In this document: piece by piece, positions 1-5,480 of the stretch
How positions within the stretch are numbered: the stretch's first letter is position 1
How the letters are laid out: each line of letters opens with the position of its first letter
Assembly: GCA_031292915.1 (NCBI GenBank)
Contig: JAUMSH010000083.1
Span: 1 to 26,593 of the forward strand
DNA: 26,593 nt
Source of the DNA: Collinsella sp.
GTDB taxonomy: Bacteria; Actinomycetota; Coriobacteriia; Coriobacteriales; Coriobacteriaceae
Direction: 5' to 3'
The notes under the pieces: generated by a model
What the model was told of the DNA's origin: nothing
Database searches by the model: none
The model's input: the letters and a program-made list of their open reading frames with translations, nothing else
Made by a program: the position numbers and the translations under genes

Positions 1-1
1 A

Positions 2-94
2 TATATCGAGTGGTACAGGGACGGCAAGCTCAAGAAGGACCTAGGATGGAAGACCATTAGGGAGTATCGCGAGGAGAGGGGCTATGTGGCATAG
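2..94 (+). CDS. IS3-type transposase, C-terminal fragment cut by window edge
   Basis: An open frame enters from the left edge and stops with TAG at 92-94, giving the last 30 residues of a protein. The visible stretch YIEWYRDGKLKKDLGW, followed by REYREERG, matches the conserved end of the DDE integrase core of IS3-family OrfB transposases, which typically reads YI.WYN..R....L...SP.EYR. Such transposases move insertion sequences by a copy-out, paste-in route. The catalytic DDE residues lie outside the window, so activity cannot be judged. Identification is by motif only; another rve-domain integrase is possible. Confidence 0.7.
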   Translation, partial: YIEWYRDGKLKKDLGWKTIREYREERGYVA

Positions 95-125
95 CGCCGG
101 GGCATGGTCCGGAAAAACGTCCGAG

Positions 126-262
126 GTCCCCACTTTCCCAAAGTGGCCGGTTGCGGAAAGCACGTCCCATTCTGAGCTTCGATTGTGGGACACGGTTTCC
201 GGTTGAGGGCTCGACGGGAAAGTGGGGACCAGTTTGAGCTTGAAATCTGGGACGCACTTTCC
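126..262. repeat. Two tandem 46-bp palindromic units plus a half unit
   Basis: Two 46-bp hairpins lie at 155-200 and 217-262. Each begins with GGAAAG and ends with TTTCC, and both share the central word GAGCTT. In the first, the arms at 155-169 and 186-200 pair with two mismatches; in the second, the arms at 217-230 and 248-262 pair with about three. A half unit, GGTCCCCACTTTCC, at 126-139 is the reverse complement of the arm at 217-230. The block sits between the transposase tail and the stop of the minus-strand gene at 282, so it may be a repeat family or part of the insertion sequence end. Confidence 0.6.
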
Positions 263-281
263 GCCGGCGGGCCTGCCCCAG

Positions 282-692
282 TCAGTCCGCCAGCTGTGCC
301 CATTCGTGCGGATCGTAGACCTTTACGTGTTTGTTGGGCTTGCCGCTCCAGTACTCCTCGTCCATAAAGGGCAGATATGCCTGAACGCCGGGGCAGATAA
401 AGGGAATCTGCTGCTGTTGCAGTCGCTCGCGCTGGCGCTGCTCCAGGTGCGCCTCGGATATGACGGTCGGCATACTGGACAACTCGACGAGGCTTGCCTG
501 GATTCGCTTAAGGTCGGGGAGTCCCGCGTGCCATGACATCCGCATGATCAAAAAGGATGCACGGCGGTATTTTGCCTGCACCACAGTAATGGCGGGGCGT
601 AACGTGGGGTGAATTTTGTCCCGTTCGGGCCAAAGGTCGGCAGTGATCTCGAGGCCCAGGGTCTCCCATAGGTAATCAAGCTCTTCGTCCAT
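282..692 (-). CDS. Stand-alone homologue of the N-terminal domain of a MarR-like regulator family
   Basis: This 136-residue protein starts at ATG 692 behind a GAGG ribosome-binding site. Its opening (LDYLWETLGLEI), and above all IPFICPGVQAYLPFM near residues 96-110, recall a family usually annotated as MarR-type transcriptional regulators. In those, this domain (ending in a PF..PG.Q.YLP motif) is followed by a winged-helix DNA-binding domain. Here the protein stops about 26 residues after the motif and no winged helix follows, so it is either a naturally short member or a truncated copy beside the insertion sequence and hairpins. Its function is unknown. The family match is from memory of the motif, so confidence in the name is modest; the reading frame itself looks sound. 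Confidence 0.6.
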   Translation of the reverse strand: MDEELDYLWETLGLEITADLWPERDKIHPTLRPAITVVQAKYRRASFLIMRMSWHAGLPDLKRIQASLVELSSMPTVISEAHLEQRQRERLQQQQIPFICPGVQAYLPFMDEEYWSGKPNKHVKVYDPHEWAQLAD

Positions 693-858
693 GGTGCCTC
701 GATATCTACGCGATCATTGATATTTCGATTGTGTTGCCTGGTGCTTTCGTTTTCACGGTAGAATCTGCCAACGGTTGACGGCTACCGCTCACGGCGTTTT
801 GCCCTTCGTGTACAGCGGTTGGCTTCACAGGTCCTTCACGGGTTGGACTAAATTAGGC

Positions 859-892
859 CAATTTGACTGAATTTCAAAAAAGTCAAAATTGG
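859..892. repeat. Imperfect inverted repeat upstream of tRNA promoter
   Basis: CCAATTTGACT at 859-869 faces AGTCAAAATTGG at 881-892 across an A-rich centre. The stem ends a few bases before the -35 box of the tRNA promoter, so it could be an operator or the end of an upstream transcript. It lacks a clear T-tract on either strand. Confidence 0.4.
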
Positions 893-895
893 GGC

Positions 896-924
896 TTGCG
901 TCACGGCGAGACTTCCCGTATATT
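896..924 (+). promoter_or_regulatory. Probable promoter of the tRNA-Gln/tRNA-Glu unit
   Basis: A -35 box TTGCGT (896-901) and a -10 box TATATT (919-924) are separated by exactly 17 bp. The predicted start point near 931 lies about 38 nt upstream of the mature tRNA-Gln, which suits a short leader removed by RNase P. Confidence 0.6.
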
Positions 925-968
925 TCTTTCTTGCGCAAAGGCACAGCCGAGCGCAGCGATGCAGTCAT

Positions 969-1042
969 TGGGATGTCGTCTAATGGCAGGACAGCGGATT
1001 CTGGTTCCGTCAATGGGGGTTCGACTCCCTCCATCCCAGCCA
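969..1042 (+). tRNA. tRNA-Gln (CTG anticodon)
   Basis: A full cloverleaf can be drawn. The acceptor arm TGGGATG (969-975) pairs with CATCCCA (1032-1038). The anticodon stem GCGGA/TCCGT encloses the loop TTCTGGT, giving anticodon CTG. The T-arm GGGGGTTCGACTCCC is regular. Discriminator G and an encoded CCA end the gene at 1042. Confidence 0.95.
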
Positions 1043-1059
1043 TTGCATTTGCTACATAT

Positions 1060-1136
1060 GGCCCGTTCGTCTAGCGGTTTAGGACGCCGCCCTCTCAAGG
1101 CGGAGATCACCAGTTCGAATCTGGTACGGGCTACCA
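1060..1136 (+). tRNA. tRNA-Glu (CTC anticodon)
   Basis: The acceptor GGCCCGT (1060-1066) pairs with ACGGGCT (1126-1132) with a G-U first pair. The anticodon stem CCGCC/GGCGG closes the loop CTCTCAA, giving anticodon CTC. The T-arm is ACCAGTTCGAATCTGGT and CCA is encoded. It lies 17 bp after tRNA-Gln and probably shares its transcript. Confidence 0.95.
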
Positions 1137-1146
1137 AAATTGAACG

Positions 1147-1174
1147 CCCGGGCCTCGTAAGAGACCCGGGTTTT
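1147..1174 (+). terminator. Rho-independent terminator of the tRNA unit
   Basis: CCCGGGCCTC and GAGACCCGGG form a 10-bp stem with one mismatch around a GTAA tetraloop. A short TTTT run follows at 1171-1174. Confidence 0.75.
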
Positions 1175-1230
1175 GTGTATTGACCGTATGTACGGCGCCT
1201 GCCGTGTTTCGCTCAGATCGAGGAGTAGCC

Positions 1231-2148
1231 ATGGATCTGCCCATCAGCTTGCAAGACATCACGTATGCCGAGAACTATCTGGCGCAGGACGACCTGGCTA
1301 CGGCGACGCCGCTGCTGGAGCGTCTGGTGGAGCTCGCCGAGGAGTATATTGATGCTGAGTGCAAGACGGAGGAGAAGCGTCAATACTTTAGCTTCGATAG
1401 CAAGTTTGAGCGCTTGGCCTATCGCCGCGTGGAGAAGGATCCGCGCGAGCTCGTGCAGGTCGAGGTGCCGTTTGACCGCCTGTACTCTGACATGGCGTTT
1501 GCCTACATTCGCCAGCAGGATTATGTGAGCGCTCGTAATGCCCTGATGCAGGCTGTGCGTTGGGACCCCATGAACTGCAACTATCGCTTGGATTTGGCCG
1601 AGCTGTTCCGCGCACTCGAGGACAAGCAGGAATGGGCATCGCTCTCGTTCTCGGTGCTGGAGCGTGCAGGCGATGGCAAGTGCGCCGCCCGCGCTTACGC
1701 CAATCTGGGTCAGTACTTCTTGGAGCCCGAGACCGAGAACGTTTCGGCTGCCGTGGGCTGCGCGCGTCTGGCGCTGCGCCTGGCGCCCAACGATGCGCAT
1801 ACGACGCGCCTGCTCAACAAGATCCATACCACTTATCCGGATGCCGCTGATGAGAGCGACGACCACGTGATGGGTGAATTGGCCCTGCAAGGCGTGCCGA
1901 CCTCGCCTTCGGCCGAGATTGCCATCTGCCTGATTATGTGCGCGACCGATGCTGCAAGCGACGGCGACAAGCAGGAGGCGACGCGCCTGACGGTACGTGC
2001 TCGCGACTTGGTGGGCGAGGAGGCCTGCGCGGCGATTATCAAACTGGTGCGCGAGAGCGATGCCGAGCTCAATGCCGAGCGCAAGGCAAAGCGCGAGACT
2101 GCGGGCTCAAACGCCGATGGAGCCAAGGAGGCCGGCGATGCCCAGTAA
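1231..2148 (+). CDS. TPR-repeat protein of unknown role
   Basis: The protein has 305 residues from ATG 1231, which follows AGGAG (1220-1224) at normal distance; the frame is open further upstream to 1180 but without a better start. The sequence is helical and acidic, with tetratricopeptide-like units such as DRLYSDMAFAYIRQQDYVSA, then ARNALMQAVRWDP and later YANLGQYFLEPE. TPR arrays mediate protein-protein contacts. There is no signal peptide or membrane segment, so it is probably cytoplasmic. The C-terminus is charged (Lys/Glu-rich from about residue 280). Its stop lies inside the start of smpB, so the two are translationally coupled, but no functional link is known to me. The exact family is not recognised. 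Confidence 0.85.
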   Translation: MDLPISLQDITYAENYLAQDDLATATPLLERLVELAEEYIDAECKTEEKRQYFSFDSKFERLAYRRVEKDPRELVQVEVPFDRLYSDMAFAYIRQQDYVSARNALMQAVRWDPMNCNYRLDLAELFRALEDKQEWASLSFSVLERAGDGKCAARAYANLGQYFLEPETENVSAAVGCARLALRLAPNDAHTTRLLNKIHTTYPDAADESDDHVMGELALQGVPTSPSAEIAICLIMCATDAASDGDKQEATRLTVRARDLVGEEACAAIIKLVRESDAELNAERKAKRETAGSNADGAKEAGDAQ

Positions 2149-2608
2149 GCGCGAGCGCAAACTCATTTCCAAGAATCGCTCGGCACATCACGAGTACTTT
2201 ATCGATGAGACGTTCGAATGCGGTATTGAACTGAGTGGCACCGAGGTCAAGTCGATTCGCGAGCGCGCCTGCCAGATCACCGATACCTTCGCGCTGATCC
2301 GCGGCGGGGAGTGCTGGCTCGTCGGCCTGCATATCCACCCTTATAGCCATGGTGGCGTGTGGAATCGCGATCCCGATCGTCGGCGTCGTCTGCTGCTGCA
2401 CCGCAAGGAGATCGACTTTCTTGACGGCAAACTTCGCAACCGTGGTTATGCGCTGGTTCCGTTGGAGCTCTACTTTAATACGGACGGCCGCGTAAAGCTG
2501 CTGCTGGGTCTGGGTCGCGGCAAGAAGCTCTACGACAAGCGCGAGGACATGGCCAAGCGTGATGTCCAACGCGAGATCGACCGCGCCCTTAAGGAACGCA
2601 ACCGCTAG
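2138..2608 (+). CDS. smpB: SsrA-binding protein SmpB
   Basis: This 156-residue protein binds tmRNA and brings it to ribosomes stalled on broken messages (trans-translation). Family signatures are present: an N-terminal K.I..NR.A.HEY, then GIELSGTEVKSIR, Y..GG..N.DP and the C-terminal tail KLYDKREDMAKRD that enters the ribosomal decoding centre. The length is normal for SmpB. The start ATG at 2138 is preceded by AAGGAGG (2125-2131), which lies inside the TPR gene, and the two genes overlap by 11 bp in different frames. The tmRNA gene itself is not in the window. Confidence 0.97.
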   Translation: MPSKRERKLISKNRSAHHEYFIDETFECGIELSGTEVKSIRERACQITDTFALIRGGECWLVGLHIHPYSHGGVWNRDPDRRRRLLLHRKEIDFLDGKLRNRGYALVPLELYFNTDGRVKLLLGLGRGKKLYDKREDMAKRDVQREIDRALKERNR

Positions 2609-2620
2609 GCACTCTGTATA

Positions 2621-2687
2621 AGTTGCGGTGGAATACGGACTGTTTTGCCTGTTTGAGGGGCTATTCAGTCCCTATTTCACCGCAACT
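2621..2687. repeat. 67-bp palindromic repeat, family B copy 1
   Basis: AGTTGCGGTGGAATACGGAC opens the element and its near reverse complement, ending TTTCACCGCAACT, closes it; the arms of about 22 bp pair with two mismatches. A second copy of exactly the same 67-bp length lies at 16689-16755. It sits between smpB and its terminator, so it may be transcribed as a hairpin in the smpB 3' region. Confidence 0.8.
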
Positions 2688-2729
2688 GCGGGCGTCTCAT
2701 CTTTCTTACTGTTCTGACACATATGTCTT

Positions 2730-2763
2730 AAAGGCGGCGTCCGTTATGGGTGCCGCCTTTTTT
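2730..2763 (+). terminator. Rho-independent terminator after smpB
   Basis: AAAGGCGGC (2730-2738) pairs with GCCGCCTTT (2752-2760) and the T-run continues to 2763. It ends the TPR-smpB transcript and separates it from the flavin reductase-like gene. Confidence 0.8.
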
Positions 2764-2814
2764 GTGGGTACATACATTCATGAGGTTCCAACCCGAGCTA
2801 GGGGAGTGATCGTT

Positions 2815-3318
2815 ATGGACAAAACTGCGTTCTTTACCATGCCGAGCGGTCTGTACGTGGTGAGCGCTGCGGCAGACGGGTTGCGCGCCGGCTGCGTCAT
2901 CAACACTGCGGTGCAGGTGACGTCCATGCCGCCGCGTATTTCGGTTGCCGTGAACAAGGACAATGTCACCTCGGGCGTCATCGCATCGGCCAAAGCGTTC
3001 GCGCTGACCGTGATCGATCAGACTGCCGACATGCTCTACATCGGTAACTTTGGGTTCCGCACCAGCAGCGATTATGACAAGTTTGCCAAATACGAGACCC
3101 GCGGGACGGCTCTGGGCATGCCCTATGTGCCTGAGCACGCGGCGGCCCTGTTTAGCTGCCGTTTGATCGACACTGTGGATGTGGGCACGCATCTGCTGTT
3201 TATTGGCGAGGTCGAGGATGCCGAGCGCCTGAGCGACGAGACGCCGCTGACGTACGACTACTATCACAAGGTGCTAAAGGGCAAGACGCCGCCCAAAGCC
3301 TCGTCGTATCAAGGCTAG
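2815..3318 (+). CDS. Flavin reductase-like FMN-binding protein
   Basis: This 167-residue protein starts at ATG 2815 behind GGGGAG (2801-2806). It has the split-barrel flavin reductase layout: an N-terminal Y.V.....G...GC.INTA.QVTS.PP...V.V.K.N.T, followed by FA..V.......IG.FGFRT..DYDKF. The end, LTYDYYHKVLKGKTPPKA, is typical of the group that supplies electrons to rubredoxin. In clostridial high-molecular-weight rubredoxin (Hrb) such a domain is fused to rubredoxin and acts as an NADH:rubredoxin oxidoreductase with flavodiiron proteins in oxygen or NO removal. Here a separate rubredoxin gene follows 88 bp downstream, which supports that role by inference. Its substrate cannot be read from the sequence. 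Confidence 0.85.
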   Translation: MDKTAFFTMPSGLYVVSAAADGLRAGCVINTAVQVTSMPPRISVAVNKDNVTSGVIASAKAFALTVIDQTADMLYIGNFGFRTSSDYDKFAKYETRGTALGMPYVPEHAAALFSCRLIDTVDVGTHLLFIGEVEDAERLSDETPLTYDYYHKVLKGKTPPKASSYQG

Positions 3319-3335
3319 AAATGTTCTAAAAATAC

Positions 3336-3363
3336 TTGCATTATGTTATTGAGAATATATACT
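3336..3363 (+). promoter_or_regulatory. Probable rubredoxin promoter
   Basis: TTGCAT (3336-3341) and TATACT (3358-3363) are 16 bp apart in an AT-rich gap, so the rubredoxin can be made independently of the gene upstream. The spacer holds TATTGAGAATA, an inverted repeat (TATT/AATA) that could be a regulator site of the Fur/PerR kind. That last point is a guess. Confidence 0.55.
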
Positions 3364-3406
3364 AATAAGTAAGTACACCAGCAGTCACGTTCGAGAGGAG
3401 AACATC

Positions 3407-3550
3407 ATGGCTGAGGAGAAGAAGACGTATAAGTTTGTGTGCACCGTTTGCGGTTACGAGGTTGAGGTCGACACGCCCGAGCTGCCCGAGGACTACGTGT
3501 GCCCGGTCTGCGGCGTCGGCCCCGATGAGTTTGAGCTTGTCGAGGAGTAG
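3407..3550 (+). CDS. Short rubredoxin
   Basis: This 47-residue protein starts at ATG 3407 after GAGAGGAGA. Two Cys-x2-Cys-Gly knuckles are visible, CTVCGY near residues 12-17 and CPVCGV near 33-38, which bind one Fe atom in rubredoxins. The segment between the knuckles is only about 17 residues, much shorter than the roughly 29 of classical rubredoxins, so the long loop is missing; this resembles the compact rubredoxin domain of rubrerythrins. The sequence is very acidic. It probably passes electrons from the flavin reductase-like protein upstream to an oxygen- or peroxide-reducing partner encoded elsewhere. Confidence 0.9.
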   Translation: MAEEKKTYKFVCTVCGYEVEVDTPELPEDYVCPVCGVGPDEFELVEE

Positions 3551-3591
3551 CTCGTAGACACACGACTTGCAACAACATATAGCTCTGTCCA

Positions 3592-3626
3592 AGGGTCCCG
3601 GTCGAATTCTCGGCCGGGACCCTTTT
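3592..3626 (+). terminator. Rho-independent terminator after rubredoxin
   Basis: AAGGGTCCCGG and CCGGGACCCTT form a strong GC-rich stem around GTCGAATTCTCGG, followed by TTTT. It ends the rubredoxin transcript before the convergent mntH gene. Confidence 0.85.
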
Positions 3627-3649
3627 GATTTATCTGACGGTTTAAAACG

Positions 3650-3673
3650 GTCTCACGTTTTACAGATTGAGAC
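3650..3673. repeat. Collapsed remnant of the 59-bp palindrome family
   Basis: GTCTCA followed closely by TTACAGATTGAGAC gives the outer left arm and the full right arm of the 59-bp family (see 5081-5299) with the centre deleted. A further fragment, ATCTCAATTACA, near 3691-3702 may be a second decayed left arm. This suggests a former dimer between the rubredoxin and mntH genes. Confidence 0.5.
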
Positions 3674-3702
3674 GTTATATCTGGACAGTCACGCCATCTC
3701 AA

Positions 3703-4959
3703 TTACATTCCCGTTAGCAGCACGATGTCGAGAATCGTCACGATGACGCCGATCCCTACGAGCAGCGCGTTGAGCGGGCGCGAGTTGGCGTATTTGCCCA
3801 TAACGCGGGGCGAACTGGTGAGTCGTATGAGCACAAAGACCGTAATCGGCAACTGAAGCGACAGCAGCGCCTGACTCCAGATGAGACCCTCAAAAGGATT
3901 CGGGACGATCAGGCACGCCGCCACTGCGCCGACGAAACAGACCGCCACTCCAATCGATGAGTGCCGGTCGTGGATGTCGTATTCCTCGTCGAACATGCCC
4001 GCGGTGATGGTGCCCGCCGCCATGCCCGCCGTCACACTACTCGATATGCCCGCAAACAGCAGTGCCACCGCAAAGATGGTCGAGCTTGCCGGGCCCAGAA
4101 TGGGGGAGAGCGTGTCCGCTGCGACGGCGAGGTCGTCTACGACAATGCCGTGCGCAAAGAAGGTCGTTGCGGCCAGGATGACCATGGCCGAGTTGATCGC
4201 CCAGCCCACGCCCATCGAAAAGAGCGTGTCGAAGAGCTCATAGCGTAGACGCTCTTCGATAACCTGCTCGCCTTGGCCTTCGAAGTGCATGGATTGGATG
4301 ACCTCGGAGTGCAGAAAAAGGTTGTGTGGCATAACGACCGCACCCAGGACACTAACGATAATCGCGGCCGAGCCAGTGGGCATACTGGGCGTGATCCAGC
4401 TTGCGGCGGCTTGCGGCCAGTCGACCTTGACTAGTGCAAGCTCGGCCAAAAACGAGAGCCCTACCACGCCGACGAAGGCGATGATCCAGCGTTCGGCACG
4501 CTTGTAGGAGTTCGTCATGAGCATCGCCAACGATGCCGCCGCCACGATGACGCAGCCGGCGCGCACGGGCAGTCCAAAGAGCATCTGGAGTGCGATCGCG
4601 CCGCCCAGGACCTCGGCCATGGCGGTGGCGATGGTCGCGAGGTAGGCACTGGCGAGCACCGTGCGCCCAACGAAGCGGGGGAGAAAGCGGGTCGTGGCCT
4701 CGGCAAGGCAGGCGCCCGTGGCGATACCCAGGTGTGCCGCGTTGTGCTGCAACACGATGAGCATAATCGTGGACAGCGTGACCACCCACAGCAGTGCGTA
4801 GCCAAACTGCGAGCCTGCGGCCATGTTGGAGGCCCAGTTGCCCGGATCGATAAAGCCGACGGTCACGAGCAGCCCGGGGCCGATATGCCGGGCGATATCC
4901 AGACCTCCGTGGCCTCCGGTGCGGTGCGAGCCAAAGTGATGTTTGAGATGGTTGAGCAT
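3703..4959 (-). CDS. mntH: Nramp-family Mn(II)/divalent metal transporter
   Basis: This 418-residue protein is an integral membrane protein with about eleven hydrophobic helices. The two metal-binding motifs of Nramp carriers are intact: DPGN in helix 1 (residues 38-41, within GFIDPGNWASN) and MPHN in helix 6 (residues 210-213, within VVMPHNLFLHSEVI). The family imports Mn(II) or Fe(II) with protons. Length is normal. The start ATG at 4959 is preceded by AGGAG on the minus strand. The gene stands alone, facing the rubredoxin gene, and has its own promoter overlapped by a palindrome (4996-5035). Mn versus Fe preference is inferred from the family and not shown by the sequence. Confidence 0.93.
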   Translation of the reverse strand: MLNHLKHHFGSHRTGGHGGLDIARHIGPGLLVTVGFIDPGNWASNMAAGSQFGYALLWVVTLSTIMLIVLQHNAAHLGIATGACLAEATTRFLPRFVGRTVLASAYLATIATAMAEVLGGAIALQMLFGLPVRAGCVIVAAASLAMLMTNSYKRAERWIIAFVGVVGLSFLAELALVKVDWPQAAASWITPSMPTGSAAIIVSVLGAVVMPHNLFLHSEVIQSMHFEGQGEQVIEERLRYELFDTLFSMGVGWAINSAMVILAATTFFAHGIVVDDLAVAADTLSPILGPASSTIFAVALLFAGISSSVTAGMAAGTITAGMFDEEYDIHDRHSSIGVAVCFVGAVAACLIVPNPFEGLIWSQALLSLQLPITVFVLIRLTSSPRVMGKYANSRPLNALLVGIGVIVTILDIVLLTGM

Positions 4960-4995
4960 GGTGCGCTCCTACGTGCCGTTTGTTTGACGTCGCAA

Positions 4996-5035
4996 AGGAT
5001 ACCCGTTTTAGGCTTAAAAGTTAACCAAGACTAAC
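4996..5035 (-). promoter_or_regulatory. mntH promoter with overlapping candidate metalloregulator operator
   Basis: On the minus strand TTAACT (-35, plus-strand 5019-5024) and TATCCT (-10, 4996-5001) are 17 bp apart. The -35 is overlapped by GTTAACCAAGACTAAC (5020-5035), a 16-bp site with GTTA/TAAC half-sites like those of DtxR/MntR-type repressors. The pairing of such an operator with mntH fits repression by metal. No regulator gene of that type is in the window. Confidence 0.5.
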
Positions 5036-5080
5036 AGAATTGCCGTATTTGAATAGGATGGTGAAAGGGGATTACCGAAA

Positions 5081-5299
5081 TGTCTTGATCTGTAACAACT
5101 AAGGATGGAAATTGGGTCTAGGTGTTACAGATCAAGACAGGAAGAAATGGTCCTATGGAATATCTCGATCTGTAACAGTTAGCTGCAAAAACCGGCCCTT
5201 CGTGTTACAGATTGAGATAAACCAAAACTGTCCTGCAGAAAATCTCAATCTGTAACATCTAAGCGCCAAAATTGGCTCCTCCTGTTACAGATTGAGATG
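5081..5299. repeat. Trimer of the 59-bp palindrome (family A)
   Basis: Three copies lie at 5081-5139, 5161-5219 and 5241-5299, each starting exactly 80 bp after the one before. In each, a 17-bp arm such as TGTCTTGATCTGTAACA is followed by a variable 25-bp centre and the inverted arm. Arms of copy 1 match perfectly, copy 2 has one G-T wobble, and copy 3 has 16 perfect pairs. The two 21-bp spacers both hold TCCT and end in GAA. The block lies between mntH and gltB, about 180 bp before the gltB start. Confidence 0.95.
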
Positions 5300-5480
5300 T
5301 TTGAAGCGGTGAGTTTACAGGTCGAACTTGGGCCCTTGTTGCCGTCCTTGAGGTCGGCGGTGTCCACTCGTAGGGCGTGCGTTACGCGATTGTTTCGAAA
5401 CGGGCGGGAAACACAACGGGCCGGCGATGCACCTAGTATGCCTAGTCAACTGACTGTCTAACACCTAGGGGAGGATCGCG
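5300..5480. other. gltB leader region with possible decayed coding fragment
   Basis: This is the rest of the 521-bp gap between mntH and gltB. On the minus strand, around 5315-5400, a frame reads RVDTADLKDGNKGP; a one-base shift would give KFDL and a stop. That looks like the decayed end of a gene but may be chance. TAGTAT at 5434-5439 could be a gltB -10 box, but no good -35 matches it. CACCTAG occurs twice (5430-5436 and 5462-5468). Confidence 0.3.

Noticed and set aside
863..1183. Open frames over the tRNA genes
   Set aside because: They overlap two well-folded tRNA genes and have no ribosome-binding sites or family match.
5081..5299. Regular repeats and spacers resembling a CRISPR array
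   Set aside because: The units are long palindromes with variable centres, spacers are 21-22 bp and partly alike, arrays stop at two or three units, and no cas genes are present.
5434..5439. gltB promoter at TAGTAT
   Set aside because: No acceptable -35 lies 16-18 bp upstream, so it was not listed as a promoter.
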